A DNA stretch of 64,000 bases from Oscillatoriaceae cyanobacterium M33_DOE_052. Its GTDB lineage: Bacteria; Cyanobacteriota; Cyanobacteriia; Cyanobacteriales; Laspinemataceae. The stretch covers positions 1 to 64,000 of the forward strand of contig DVDU01000199.1 of the NCBI GenBank assembly GCA_015296065.1, read 5' to 3'. Below are positions 9,229-19,046 of this stretch, piece after piece; the first letter of the stretch is position 1; every line of letters starts with the position of its first letter. The notes under the pieces are model-generated. The model ran no database searches and was not told where the DNA came from. It saw nothing but the letters and a program-made list of their open reading frames with translations. The translations under genes were made by a program, and so were the position numbers.

Positions 9229-11316
9229 TTACTCATCATTACTCACCCCTGAGATACTCTTCATGGACGATCCATCTTTACCCCCAGAAGGGTGGTGAGA
9301 ATCAGAAAAACTCATCGTGGGCAAAGCAATTTCCACCGTAGTCCCCTGGTTAATGCCCTGACTGTAAAGGCTAATCGTACCGCCCATCAGTTCGACGATA
9401 TTTCTGGATATAGCCAGTCCCAAACCAGTGCCCCCATGCCTGCGGGTGGTAGAGCCATCCACCATCACAAAAGGTTGAAAAAGTTTTTCCTGTTGTTCAG
9501 GAGCCACACCAATACCCGTATCCTTAACCACCACCACAGTATGGGGTACACCACTGCCATTCACAGCCAATGGCTTGCCAGTAGAGGCAACCAGCTTAGT
9601 GTCAGGATAGCTCGATGTAGTGCGAGTCGAGATAGAGATACTACCGGTGTCAGTAAACTTAATCGCATTGCCCACCAAATTGAGCAGGACCTGTTTCAGC
9701 TTGCCCGGATCCGCGTCCACCATCAGGGGTTCGGGAGCTTCAGTAGCTTGTAACTGCAGACCCTTGTTTTGAATCGCACTTTCCTGCAAATCCAAGACTT
9801 CCTTAATAATCTTGCGGATATCCACCGGCTCCATCACCACCGAGAGGGTGCCAGCTTCAATTTTCGAGATATCGAGGATGTCATTGATGATATTGAGCAA
9901 GTGAATAGCCGCATCATCGGCGCGTTGGAGAAATTCCACTTCTTCGGCGCGATCGTCACAGCAATCATCCCGCACCAGACGAATGCAGCCGATAATGGCA
10001 TTGAGGGGAGTTCTCAGCTCGTGAGAGATGGTGGCCAAAAACTCATTTTTGAGTTGGTTGGAGGTTTTAGCTTCCTTCCAGGCAGTTTCCAGCTCTTGCG
10101 CCCAGGCTTTTAAGCGTTCCACCATGATGTTGAGAGCTTCCGCCAAGCCGTCGAACTCCTTGATGTTGAAGTTGAGAGGCGCACGTTCACCAGCGGGACG
10201 GTTTTGGATGTTAAGAGCGTAGTCTTGGAGGTTTTCGATCGGGCGAGCCAGTTGGCGGGCGATCAACACAGCCACCACCAAGTTAGCCAGAAACAAAGCC
10301 ACAATGAGCTGGATCAGGACCCCTTGAATTTCCTTAAGTCCAGCCAGAGCGTAGTCTAGACGAGTGACAGCCAAAATCACCCACTTTTGTTCCGGGTTGA
10401 GGGGACTCGGAATTGCCGTATAACCAGAGAGCAATTCCACATTGGGGTCCAGGAAATTGAACAAATGGAGAAAATCTTGCCGCCCAGCGATCGCATTCCT
10501 CATAATGCTTTGGAGTCTCGCCGCATCCTTCTCCTCAGAAAGATTATCACCCACCCGCATCGGATCCGGATGCTCCAGAATCGTACCCGAGGCGTCAATC
10601 ACCACCGTTTTACCAGTAAGTGACCTTTTTTCCCCCATGTCCGAGTCCTGAGATTGAGATGCTCCATCATCATCATCATCAATTGAGCGCTGCTCTAAAA
10701 CCGACCTAATGCTCAAGGCATAGCGTAAACTACCAGAGTTGCCCGGGGAGAAATCAGGACCCCTACCACCATAAACAGGGGCATTCAGGAGCAATTTCAG
10801 TTGCCCACTTTCCCCCTTGTTCGTCACCCCAGAACCTCCCGGAGAAGGAGAAGAGCTAGGCAAGATGGTAGTCACAGATACCTTGGCAGCAGAGCCAGAG
10901 GTTAATTGCTTTTGCCACAAATCTAGAGGGAGCTGAGTGTAAATCTTTTCATTGCCACAGGTAGAGGTAACTATTTGCCCAGTTTCTAGATCCGTGAGCT
11001 GCGCGCACTCCACACGAGTAGGCAATCTCTGCTGGAGCTGCTCCAAAAATTGTTTTGCTTCTGCTACCGTTCCAGATTGCAAAACAGCAGTTTCGCTAGC
11101 CGTCAGTAAATTGACTTGGAGAGCTTTAAGTGCTAATTCTATACTCTCTCCCTTGCGGATGGCACTTTCTGTCAGATTTTGGCGGGCAGTTTCCAGTAGG
11201 GCCGTGCGCGCCTTTCTGTAAGTCACAACAACCCCTAGTAACAACCCCGCAACACTCAGGGGTACAATCCAAAACAGAATGATCCGGCGGAAGGAGGATT
11301 GACCTGATTTAACCAT
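9229..11316 (-). CDS. Membrane sensor histidine kinase (double-Cache-like sensor, HAMP, HisKA, HATPase)
   Basis: 695 aa. A membrane helix near the N-terminus (IILFWIVPLSVAGLLLGVVV) is followed by a large periplasmic sensor of about 280 residues with a Cache-like look (VIDASGTILEHPDPMRVGDN). A second helix (LIQLIVALFLANLVVAVLIA), HAMP (ARQLARPIENLQDYA), a kinase core with the canonical phospho-acceptor ISHELRTPL (His near residue 432), N-box LVGNAIKFTDTGS and G-boxes follow. The sensor contains an acidic DDDDDG stretch. The ATG giving MVKSGQSSF was taken; a TTG seven codons upstream is open. No cognate response regulator is adjacent; a LuxR-type regulator lies about 5 kb away at 16.2 kb. Confidence 0.93.
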   Translation of the reverse strand: MVKSGQSSFRRIILFWIVPLSVAGLLLGVVVTYRKARTALLETARQNLTESAIRKGESIELALKALQVNLLTASETAVLQSGTVAEAKQFLEQLQQRLPTRVECAQLTDLETGQIVTSTCGNEKIYTQLPLDLWQKQLTSGSAAKVSVTTILPSSSPSPGGSGVTNKGESGQLKLLLNAPVYGGRGPDFSPGNSGSLRYALSIRSVLEQRSIDDDDDGASQSQDSDMGEKRSLTGKTVVIDASGTILEHPDPMRVGDNLSEEKDAARLQSIMRNAIAGRQDFLHLFNFLDPNVELLSGYTAIPSPLNPEQKWVILAVTRLDYALAGLKEIQGVLIQLIVALFLANLVVAVLIARQLARPIENLQDYALNIQNRPAGERAPLNFNIKEFDGLAEALNIMVERLKAWAQELETAWKEAKTSNQLKNEFLATISHELRTPLNAIIGCIRLVRDDCCDDRAEEVEFLQRADDAAIHLLNIINDILDISKIEAGTLSVVMEPVDIRKIIKEVLDLQESAIQNKGLQLQATEAPEPLMVDADPGKLKQVLLNLVGNAIKFTDTGSISISTRTTSSYPDTKLVASTGKPLAVNGSGVPHTVVVVKDTGIGVAPEQQEKLFQPFVMVDGSTTRRHGGTGLGLAISRNIVELMGGTISLYSQGINQGTTVEIALPTMSFSDSHHPSGGKDGSSMKSISGVSNDE

Positions 11317-12414
11317 AGTAACTTTCTTGCATCTCAATCAGATGGAAGCTCCGACAGCAACAAAAATTCAAAAAATCCGAGGCTGAGACATTCCTTTTTA
11401 GATCGGCGAGCGCCGAAACTGCTTTGTCACCGCGCCCATTGGCTGCAGAAACTTCTGCTTTAATCGGGTTATCCCTCTCGAAATTTGCAATTAAGAGAAT
11501 TTTATAAAATCCATCCCCTTCATGTGGGCCATAGCCAAAACGTGGTGCTAGAGATCGATTATATACGGATGAGTATGGCCATCAGCGGTGACAGTGAGCC
11601 GCAGAAAGCCGCTGCTTTCTTGGCCGGGATGCTGGCGGGAAACAGCCCAGTGGTTCGGCCTCCTCAAAGCCTACAGGAGCTTATGTAGGGGCGGTTCGCG
11701 AACCGCCCCTACAGGGCGTCATTCTTTAGGTGTCACGGTGGCGGGCAGCCACAGCCATCCCACCCCTAGGGGAAAACCCAACTGCATCGAATGGTGATTC
11801 AGCTTTGATGGGATAAAAGGTAGCTGTCTAATAGCATACTCTGGGATTTCCCAATCCGTCAGGCGACGCAGCCCCCAAAACGTAGCACCCCCTGACGGTT
11901 CGCGCTCTTCTTCGTTGCCCCACGATCGCCTCCGGCGCGCTCCACGAAAGGGTCTTGTCACCCCCACCCGCCGAGCCAACCACCCGGCGGGCAAAGCACT
12001 CAGGCGGCTGATGGTTGCACCCACATACCCCACCCAAATGAGTTGGCGATCGCCGCGATCACAGCCTATGCGCCTTCCTTGAAGCTAGAATAGTATATAT
12101 TAGAGCTACTATAAGTGCATTTTGGCTGCCCAGTCCCAGAAAACCAGCGGATTAGCATCTCTGCCCAAACCGATCTGAGGAAAGCCACCAACCAGCGACA
12201 AAGATGGAACGCCAAGAACACATCAATTACAGCCATCATAGACAACAGTCACTCCCGGTGGGGCGCCCGTAGGGACACGGCATGCCGTGTCCTTATTTGC
12301 AGCTAGTTGAGGCAGCTTGAGGCGGCCCCTGCCAGTCACCTGGGCAACCCGTCGCCGCTGCCCTTGAAAGTGCCAGTCATTAAAATCGAGTGCAGCGATC
12401 GCTGCACCTCAATT
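11317..12414. other. About 1.1 kb without a convincing gene
   Basis: Short open frames exist (for example 11485-11688 plus and 11719-12033 minus), but neither shows a recognisable domain, ribosome site or gene-like composition. The stretch holds the 28-bp palindrome at 11685-11712 and HIP1 sites. A possible remnant of older genes, not identifiable. The A/T-rich run near 12085-12112 could hold a promoter for the gene at 12415. Confidence 0.5.
11685..11712. repeat. 28-bp perfect palindrome, second copy
   Basis: Identical to the palindrome at 9184-9211: half-site GTAGGGGCGGTTCG followed by its exact complement. Partial relatives lie at 7041-7069 and within 53834-53900. Confidence 0.9.
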
Positions 12415-13812
12415 ATGTCACGAACCAATCAGCTACCAACGAGCATTCGCAATATCCGAGCCAGACTGCGACCTTTCAAACAACCCATCGTCTGGGGTTC
12501 TTTGGCATTCTTGCTGCTGCTCACCGTTTGTATCTGGGAGTTTTGGCACAACCCAGAGCAATTCTTTTCCCTCAATATCGAGGAAAACTCCGATAACGCT
12601 GCTCCGGGCTCCACCACCACACTTGACGCTGAAAGCAGGAGGATTGCCGCCGATATTGATACCTCGGACATTTTGGCACAATTAAAACCCCCACCGGCGG
12701 TGATTAACAGCACCCAGCTTCAGTCTCAACCACAAACCAAGACTACCCCGAAACCAGCCCCAAGCCGAGGGACGCCAGAGAAAAATTTATCGCCCCAAGC
12801 TAACTCCGACCGTCCAACGCCGCCAGGTGCCAACCAGATCCCCACCAATGCCAACCCCCTCAATGTCACCAGCTTTGGTGACTCCCTATTAGGACTTTCC
12901 CCTGGAGTCGGGACAAACCGTCAGGTAGGCGAAGCTATGGGTCAGTTTCCCCCACCGCCCATCAGTGCCTACTCATCCCCAAATAATCCTCTGAGCCTGA
13001 TCCCAGATGTTAACAGCACCCCACCCATCAACCCTCTACTCTCAGCAGTTCAGCAATATCCGATCGTGCCGGGGGGCCCTCTGGGGGTAGCTCCTGGGGG
13101 CGGCTACGGGGGAACCAACCCTAATTATTCTTCTAACCCCTATATGGGTAGCACCCCCGCTATGGCTAACTATGGCAGCAACCCCGGTAGTTCCCAGGCT
13201 CCTGTTATCCCCAATTACGGGAATAACTACGGCAACAACCCTAACACTTACCCGGTTCCGGTGCTGCCTAACTACAGCAACAACCCTTACATCTATCAGC
13301 AAAATCCCTTGAGCGGTAATGCCAACAACTTGGGGCAACAGCCCAGCTCCCTCCCGGTCTCCGGGTCCTCACCCAGCCAAACCCCTCCTTTGTCTGTAGC
13401 CCCAGGATTTCCGACGGAGGGCGCTGCCACGGCTTTCCCTGAACAAACTATGGCTCCTGGGATTTCTGAGGAGACCACCAGGGGTTTGGCGGGGAGTAAT
13501 TCTGGGGCAGGGATCCCAATTATGCCTGTGGCTCCGGCGCTAGACGCCGCCCCGAATAATGCTTATAACTATTTGCTCCGATCGACGCCACCCATTCCTC
13601 CCCCCTCGGGAACGGTGGTGGTTCCTGGCGGAGTCGGGGCTCCTAGCTCCCTGCCTCCGGGCAGTTCTCTCCCGGTGGACGGTCAGCCTAACCGGGCAGT
13701 GATTGACAATTACCAAAACCAACTGGTGCAACCAGATCTAGTCCCTAATGGCGCCGCACCTAATTCGGGGATGCCTTTGTCCTCCCCAGATTCGCTGCCC
13801 AAATTGGAGTGA
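12415..13812 (+). CDS. Single-pass membrane protein with long Pro/Gly/Asn-rich extracytoplasmic region
   Basis: 465 aa, not recognised. A basic N-terminus (SIRNIRARLRPFKQ) precedes one membrane helix (PIVWGSLAFLLLLTVCIW, about residues 24-41), which implies N-in topology. The remaining 400 residues are low-complexity: rich in P, G, N, S and Q, with degenerate repeats such as NYGNNYGNNPNTYPVPVLPNY and NPLSGNANN. The start is the ATG at 12415; the frame is open further upstream to a TTG at 12307, but that part lacks conserved character. It might be a cell-surface or septal matrix protein; this is inference from composition only. Confidence 0.65.
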   Translation: MSRTNQLPTSIRNIRARLRPFKQPIVWGSLAFLLLLTVCIWEFWHNPEQFFSLNIEENSDNAAPGSTTTLDAESRRIAADIDTSDILAQLKPPPAVINSTQLQSQPQTKTTPKPAPSRGTPEKNLSPQANSDRPTPPGANQIPTNANPLNVTSFGDSLLGLSPGVGTNRQVGEAMGQFPPPPISAYSSPNNPLSLIPDVNSTPPINPLLSAVQQYPIVPGGPLGVAPGGGYGGTNPNYSSNPYMGSTPAMANYGSNPGSSQAPVIPNYGNNYGNNPNTYPVPVLPNYSNNPYIYQQNPLSGNANNLGQQPSSLPVSGSSPSQTPPLSVAPGFPTEGAATAFPEQTMAPGISEETTRGLAGSNSGAGIPIMPVAPALDAAPNNAYNYLLRSTPPIPPPSGTVVVPGGVGAPSSLPPGSSLPVDGQPNRAVIDNYQNQLVQPDLVPNGAAPNSGMPLSSPDSLPKLE

Positions 13813-13883
13813 GGATAAACAAACGGGTTTCTCATTCAAAGAACCCGTGCAGTTTAAGAGGCAATTTTTCCATTTTTCCACGG

Positions 13884-13920
13884 AAAGAAACCGGGTTTCT
13901 CTAAGAAACCCGGTTTCTTT
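13884..13920. repeat. AGAAACC(C)GGTTTCT inverted pair, terminator-like
   Basis: AAAGAAACCGGGTTTC (13884-13899) and GAAACCCGGTTTCTTT (13905-13920) are perfect complements around a 5-nt loop, followed by TTGCC. It sits between the convergent 12415 gene and icd. It is the tightest pair of a dispersed family found at five places in the window. The rest of the 13813-14036 gap shows no gene. Confidence 0.85.
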
Positions 13921-14036
13921 TGCCGTAATTTCAGGGGGTAAAAATCCGGTTGCTAGTTGAAGGTTTCACTTAAATAATGAAAACTTCATTTTCCTGCAAT
14001 GGTTCGTAAGTGTGAATAATTTCAGAGAATTGGTTT

Positions 14037-15461
14037 CTAGGCGAAGTATTTGATAATCGCCTGTCCAAACTCTGAACACTTTAAGGGGAGATCGACCCTT
14101 GGCTCCATCAACCGGGCGAGGTCATATGTTACCTCCCGGTTGGATATGGCAGCGGCAATTCCTTTTTTAATTAAATCGGCTGCTTCCTGCCAACCCATAA
14201 ACTCCAACATCATCACGCCAGAGAGAATCAGGGAGCCCGGATTGATTCGATCGAGCCCTGCGTGTTTGGGAGCCGTGCCATGAGTCGCCTCAAAAATGGC
14301 ACATTCATCGCCGATATTGGCGCCGGGTCCCATACCAAGACCGCCGACGATCGCCGCCGCCGCATCGGAGAGGTAATCCCCATTCAGGTTCATGGTAGCC
14401 AGGATAGAATACTCGCCCGGTCGGGTTTGAATCTGCTGGAAAATGCTATCGGCGATGCGATCGTTCACCATCACCTTATCTTTCCACTGACCCTGCCCGT
14501 GAGTTGCCCAGATAGCATTGAGGGTATTTTCCACTTCCTGAATCACTTCCGCTTTCTTTTCGGCAGTGAGATTGTCATAACCAGGGTCAATCTGGCGGGC
14601 ATTGTCTTCGAGACTAATATCCGGATTACGTTCCTTGTTGCTGAGAATCCAGGATTCCCGTTCCGTGACAATATCGGCGCGGAACTCCGTAGTTGCCAGC
14701 TCATAACCCCAGTCCCGGAAGGCACCTTCGGTATATTTCATAATATTACCCTTGTGGACCAGGGTCACGGTTTGCTTGGATTTGGGCAACCGCAGGGCAT
14801 GGGCGATGGCGCGGCGAATCAACCGCTGGGAGCCAGTTTTGCTCACTGGTTTGATCCCGATACCGGAGTCGAGGCGGATTTGCTTTTTCCCGTGTTCCGG
14901 GGTAGCGGGGATGAGGTCGTTGTTGAGGATGTGAATCAGCTTTTCGCAGATTTCCGTTCCCTGACGCCACTCAATCCCCAAATAGATATCCTCGGTGTTT
15001 TCCCGGTAGATAATTACGTCCAGTTGTTCCGGGTTTTTGTGGGGTGAGGGGGTGCCGTTGTAATACTTGCAGGGGCGGACGCAGGCATAGAGGTCATTGA
15101 TTTGCCGCAGGGCGACATTGAGAGAGCGGATCCCACCACCGATGGGAGTGGTCAGGGGTCCTTTGATGGCAACGCCATATTCTTTGATGGCGGTGAGGGT
15201 GTCTTCGGGGAGGTATTGGTAGAGCCCATAGAGTTCGCAGGCTTCATCCCCAGCGTAAACTTTAAACCAGCTAATCTGGCGTTTGCCACCATAGGCAGCG
15301 GCTACAGCGGCGTCAATGACGGCTTGGGTGGCAGGCCAGATGTCCACACCGGTGCCATCGCCTCTAATGTAGGGAATGATTGGGTTGTCAGGGACTTGGG
15401 GCTCCCCGTTGTTGAAGGTGATGCGATCGCCAACAGTGGGGGGGGTAATTTTTTCGTACAT
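14037..15461 (-). CDS. icd: NADP-dependent isocitrate dehydrogenase
   Basis: 474 aa. It converts isocitrate to 2-oxoglutarate, giving NADPH; in cyanobacteria this makes the carbon skeleton for ammonium assimilation and the nitrogen-status signal. Visible motifs are [17 protein letters not shown] at the N-terminus, the substrate loop [30 protein letters not shown], the Lys/Asp region [12 protein letters not shown] and the cofactor segment [12 protein letters not shown]. Length and order match the bacterial NADP enzyme of cyanobacteria (somewhat longer than the E. coli one). Start ATG at 15461. It is monocistronic and separated from its neighbours by repeat-rich gaps. Confidence 0.97.
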   Translation of the reverse strand: MYEKITPPTVGDRITFNNGEPQVPDNPIIPYIRGDGTGVDIWPATQAVIDAAVAAAYGGKRQISWFKVYAGDEACELYGLYQYLPEDTLTAIKEYGVAIKGPLTTPIGGGIRSLNVALRQINDLYACVRPCKYYNGTPSPHKNPEQLDVIIYRENTEDIYLGIEWRQGTEICEKLIHILNNDLIPATPEHGKKQIRLDSGIGIKPVSKTGSQRLIRRAIAHALRLPKSKQTVTLVHKGNIMKYTEGAFRDWGYELATTEFRADIVTERESWILSNKERNPDISLEDNARQIDPGYDNLTAEKKAEVIQEVENTLNAIWATHGQGQWKDKVMVNDRIADSIFQQIQTRPGEYSILATMNLNGDYLSDAAAAIVGGLGMGPGANIGDECAIFEATHGTAPKHAGLDRINPGSLILSGVMMLEFMGWQEAADLIKKGIAAAISNREVTYDLARLMEPRVDLPLKCSEFGQAIIKYFA

Positions 15462-16233
15462 ATTCGCGTCCGGTCGTTCCCGGCAGTTTTCCTGTACTGA
15501 AACCTACCAGATCCCCCAGCAATACCTCGGTTAATTAACCTTTTTTAAATACTTTTCCCCCTGTCCCCCCTGTAAGAGCTACTCCACCACTCGGGTTCAA
15601 CTATGGGGTGTGGGGTGTGGGGTGTGGGGGGTGGCGGGTGGGGGGTGAAATAGTCGCCTAAACCCTAAATCGTCTCTCCTGGCCAAAAAGCTTGCCACCG
15701 TCTTCCGTTAGCACCGGTTGATTGTGGATATAATGAAATAAGATCCATTCACTGGCGACGCGAGTCATGCCTGCTCTCGCCGCTGTCTTGGAAACTAAGA
15801 CTGGTTGACCCGAGGGTTGTCCGAGCCAGAAAGATGGTATGCAGCGATCGCTCCCCACACTGCCTCCAGGGGCACTGTCCCAGCGCAGTTGCCCACGTGG
15901 CGTTTTTCTCATCCTTTGAAAATCGTTCGTCAAGGCGCCCTTCCTGTTGGCAATTACCGGTGTCGCCTTAATCTGTGGCATTGAGTAGAGATGAAGACCA
16001 CTGTATCGGCCCACACTGGTGACCAGCCAGCTTATGATAGAGCCGTTGGGTTTATGGTCGTGATGCCGTCGCTGAGAATGTGGCACCCTTGGGAGACTGG
16101 GGGACGGAGTAACGACAACGTAGGGCCGAAGCTACCGGGCAATAGCCTATTGGTTTTACCCAAATATTGATGGTAGCTTCGCCCTAACTCGGCGATCTCC
16201 GATATGAAAAGGTAGGTGTATTCACAAAGTCAG
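15462..16233. other. 770-bp gap with G-rich repeats and one weak open frame
   Basis: 15601-15649 is a run of GGGGTGT units (candidate G-quadruplex on the plus strand). A 142-codon minus-strand frame spans 15658-16086 but has no recognised domain, no ribosome site and Arg/Ser/Gly-rich content, so it is not called a gene. The last 100 bp should hold the promoter of the response-regulator gene. Confidence 0.5.
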
Positions 16234-16947
16234 ATGAAACGGATTCTCATCGTAGATGACGATCGAACCCTGCGCAAAATCTTGAAACGCCATCTGGAAA
16301 ACCAGGGATATTTGGTGGAAGCTGTCCCATCGGCGGTGGAAGCATTGGATTTGTTTGAGATTGAGCCCCCAGATTTGGTAGTATCCGACGTGATGATGCC
16401 GGAAATGGACGGCTTTGAGTTTTGTCGGCGGCTGCGAAGCCATCCTTCGGGTAAGTTGTTACCTTTTATCTTTCTGTCTTCCAAGGGAGAGTTGGACGAT
16501 AGAATTGAGGGGCATTCTCGGGGGGCGGATGATTACTTAATTAAGCCTTTTGAACCCTTGGAATTGGTGGCCAAAATCGAGGCGCAGTTAGAGCGATCGC
16601 GCCGCATTAATGCCGAGATGATCCGGTTGATGCAGCAGGTGGCAGCGGCTGGGATGGTGCCATACCGGGCTGCCCCCCCGATAAAAGGGGAGGATGGGGG
16701 GGATGGCGCCATCGGTGGTTCCCCCCTAAGAGCAGAGAGCCTGCCCCTGACGCCTGCAGAAGCAAGAGTATTTTTAGAGGTGATTCAAGGCTATACCAAC
16801 AAGCAAATCGCGGCGAATCTCTATATTAGCCCTCGAACCGTTCAGACTCATTTGCGGCACATCCTCAGCAAGCTGAAGCTGGAAAATCGTTCCCAGGTGA
16901 TTCGCTATGCCTTTGAAAACGGCTACCGCCCCCATCCAGAGGAATGA
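16234..16947 (+). CDS. Response regulator, receiver plus LuxR-type HTH
   Basis: 237 aa DNA-binding response regulator. The receiver domain spans residues 1-120, with acidic pocket DDD (from ILIVDDDRTLR), phospho-acceptor Asp in LVVSDVMMPEMDGF (about residue 53), Thr/Ser in FLSSKGE and Lys in YLIKPFE. The C-terminal LuxR/NarL helix-turn-helix is at about 172-235 (LTPAEARVFLEVIQGYTNKQIAANLYISPRTVQTHLRHILSKL). The linker contains PYRAAPPIKGEDGGDGAIGG, encoded by CCCCCCCGATAAAAGGGGAGG-type DNA that resembles an intergenic repeat inserted in frame. The ATG was chosen over a GTG six codons upstream. The hldE-like gene follows 62 bp later and may be co-transcribed. Confidence 0.92.
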   Translation: MKRILIVDDDRTLRKILKRHLENQGYLVEAVPSAVEALDLFEIEPPDLVVSDVMMPEMDGFEFCRRLRSHPSGKLLPFIFLSSKGELDDRIEGHSRGADDYLIKPFEPLELVAKIEAQLERSRRINAEMIRLMQQVAAAGMVPYRAAPPIKGEDGGDGAIGGSPLRAESLPLTPAEARVFLEVIQGYTNKQIAANLYISPRTVQTHLRHILSKLKLENRSQVIRYAFENGYRPHPEE

Positions 16948-17009
16948 GCATTCCCCCCTGTGTCACCCCATGAGCCGCCAGAACGCCACATGAAACGAGA
17001 GGAGAATAG

Positions 17010-17501
17010 ATGAGGGAAAGCATTTACGATATTCCCACACTGGCGGCGGCGATCGCCGCTGAAGAAGCCCGCTGGCGACCGATGGTATTTACTAACGGTT
17101 GCTTTGACCTGATCCATGTGGGTCATGTGCGCTATTTAGCAGCGGCGAAAGCCTTGGGCCGCACTCTGATCGTTGGTTTAAACAGCGATGTTTCTGTCCG
17201 CCAGATCAAGCCCCGACGGGAGGGGATGCCTTCGCGTCCGATCGTCCCGGAAATGCAGCGGGCTGAGGTTCTCGCTGCCCTCAAACCTGTGGATGGGGTG
17301 GCGATCTTCCCCGAACCCACCGCCGTAACTATAATTGAAGCCCTCAAACCTGATATTTACGTCAAAGGTGGCGACTACAAAATCGAAACCCTACCGGAAG
17401 CACCTTCAGTTCAAGCCTATGGAGGGCGCATCGTTTTATGCGATATTGAAATTCCCACCTCTACCAGCGCGATCGTTGACCGAATTTTGCGCCTCTGTTA
17501 G
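17010..17501 (+). CDS. Nucleotidyltransferase of the RfaE2/HldE C-domain family
   Basis: 163 aa. The signature of the cytidylyltransferase superfamily is clear: FTNGCFDLIHVGHVRYLAAA (HxGH at about residues 36-39) and the C-terminal YVKGGDY and TSTSAIVDRI. In proteobacteria this domain transfers AMP to D-glycero-beta-D-manno-heptose 1-phosphate to give ADP-heptose. Cyanobacterial stand-alone versions are usually annotated the same way, but the sugar is unproven. A GAGGAG ribosome site lies just before the ATG. The kinase half (HldE N-domain) is not adjacent. Confidence 0.88.
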   Translation: MRESIYDIPTLAAAIAAEEARWRPMVFTNGCFDLIHVGHVRYLAAAKALGRTLIVGLNSDVSVRQIKPRREGMPSRPIVPEMQRAEVLAALKPVDGVAIFPEPTAVTIIEALKPDIYVKGGDYKIETLPEAPSVQAYGGRIVLCDIEIPTSTSAIVDRILRLC

Positions 17502-17784
17502 CCCGCTCACATCCTCGAGGCACCGTCAACTGTGACTCGACAAAGGACTCGCCGGACTTAGGGGCGAAGCATCGGATCGGGATACTTTCGGGTTTGATCA
17601 ATAATTTCTCGGCGCTAATGCAACGAAGCGCCAGTAAGCCCGGGTGTTTCTGCCACCAGGATGCGCCATCATGGGAAAATGGAAGAGTGGCAGCTTTTCC
17701 CATATCCAGTGAAACCTCCATCTTTTTCCAGAAGTGAGGTTCATCTGTCCCGTCCCAAAGCATAAGTCGATCCTAAGTGGTTTC

Positions 17785-18504
17785 ATGACTGACTCAACAA
17801 CTTCCACCGCACCAGATGTATCCCTCGATCTCACCCAATATGCCTCCCAGTTACGGTCAGCCTCGGAAAAAAATCAGCTCCAGCTGCTCTCAGAGCTTGC
17901 CGCTAAAGGTGAGGCTGGTTGGCAGTTGCTCCGGGAATTTTTACTAGAACGTCGGGGACTCACCGCCTGGTTGGTAGAGGGAAAAACCTACCAACTGCTT
18001 TATCAAAACGATGCGATCGCCAATCGTGAATTTTTGGCTACCTATTTTCCTGACGGGGTAGTTACCGTAGGCTCGGAACGCGGCCTCGATTATACCCCCC
18101 TACAGCAACTGCTGGCTAAGTGCGACTTTCAAGCTGCTGACAAATTGACCATGCAACATCTCTGCCAGCTCGCCGGACCCAATGCCGTGCAGAGAAAGTG
18201 GCTATATTTCACAGAAGTTGATAAATTACCGATTGCGGACCTTCAGACCATCGATCGGCTGTGGATGGTTTACTCCGAAGGCAAGTTTGGTTTAACCGTC
18301 CAGCGGGAAATTTGGCTCGGTGTCGGCAAAAACTGGGACAAGATGTGGCCGAAAATTGGCTGGAAACAGGGTAACAATTGGACAAGATACCCCAACCAAT
18401 TTACCTGGGATTTAACCGCTCCCAGAGGTCATTTGCCCCTATTCAACCAGCTTCGCGGCGTGCGGGTGTTTGAAAAGCTACTTTCACATCCCGCTTGGAA
18501 TTAG
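17785..18504 (+). CDS. gun4: Gun4-domain protein, tetrapyrrole/Mg-chelatase regulator
   Basis: 239 aa. Gun4 binds protoporphyrin IX and Mg-protoporphyrin IX and activates Mg-chelatase for chlorophyll synthesis. The N-terminal helical bundle (about residues 15-85) and the core (about 90-235) are both present. Typical core elements are DYTPLQQLLAKCDFQAADKLT, IDRLWMVYSEGKFGLTVQ, NWDKMWPKIGWK and TRYPNQFTWDLTAPRGHLP. Length agrees with the Synechocystis protein (about 233 aa). The start is the ATG giving MTDSTTS. The gene stands alone between repeat-containing gaps. Confidence 0.95.
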   Translation: MTDSTTSTAPDVSLDLTQYASQLRSASEKNQLQLLSELAAKGEAGWQLLREFLLERRGLTAWLVEGKTYQLLYQNDAIANREFLATYFPDGVVTVGSERGLDYTPLQQLLAKCDFQAADKLTMQHLCQLAGPNAVQRKWLYFTEVDKLPIADLQTIDRLWMVYSEGKFGLTVQREIWLGVGKNWDKMWPKIGWKQGNNWTRYPNQFTWDLTAPRGHLPLFNQLRGVRVFEKLLSHPAWN

Positions 18505-19046
18505 GCATAATGGTAATTAGTGATTAGTCATTTGTCCAGGGTGAAATGACCCATCACTAATCACTAATCACCCGTGATAGTTCCTGCTGACCCCAAATAT
18601 AGCAGTAGCCAGAGAGATTAGGACATCCAGTTCGTAGGGTGGGCAGTGCCAAAACTCTACTACCTATGAAGAGGTGATTCTGTAAGGCACTGCCCACCCT
18701 ACTATAGCAGTGCCCTCAAATCCTACCGGAGCATGGTTCCGGTTGAGAATCCCGGTTTCTTAACTTAGGGGCGTTATACCAATTAGATTTATAATGGTCA
18801 CAGAACGGTCAGGTTCGGGGCGTTTCGTCGGGGCGAAAAATTACTCGCCCCCACCAGATATCTGTTTCATTACTAAATCAAAACCGTATTACCAGCGCCG
18901 CCTGAGATTCTTCATCTCCAGAATCTCATTTGTCCTTTGTGATTTGACCAATTACCAGGGACAAATGACCATAAATTTAACTCAGGGTGCTATAAGCAAA
19001 TAAATTGGGAGTCACCGCTGCATCAGTGGGGTCTCGCTGTTCTTTT
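18505..19046. other. 540-bp gap rich in inverted repeats
   Basis: It contains two inverted repeats. Arms at 18512-18528 and 18556-18572 (17 bp, one mismatch, GGTGATTAGTGATTAGT-like) enclose heptamer sequence. Arms at 18634-18650 and 18686-18702 are perfect. No protein gene is supported; a 69-codon plus-strand frame at 18794-19003 is mostly repeat-derived. Confidence 0.65.
18634..18702. repeat. Hairpin repeat GTAGGGTGGGCAGTGCC with 35-bp loop
   Basis: Perfect 17-bp arms GTAGGGTGGGCAGTGCC (18634-18650) and its complement (18686-18702). It is flanked by ATAGCAGTAGCC and TATAGCAGTGCC, which resemble the tips of the element at 27296-27434. Likely a miniature mobile element or a nested pair of them. 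Confidence 0.7.

Noticed and set aside
11719..12033. 104-codon minus-strand frame as a gene
   Set aside because: Arg/Gly/Trp-rich composition typical of a chance frame in GC-rich DNA; no recognisable motif.
15658..16086. 142-codon minus-strand frame as a gene
   Set aside because: No domain, ribosome site or conserved look, and it begins beside a G-rich repeat; left as part of a gap.
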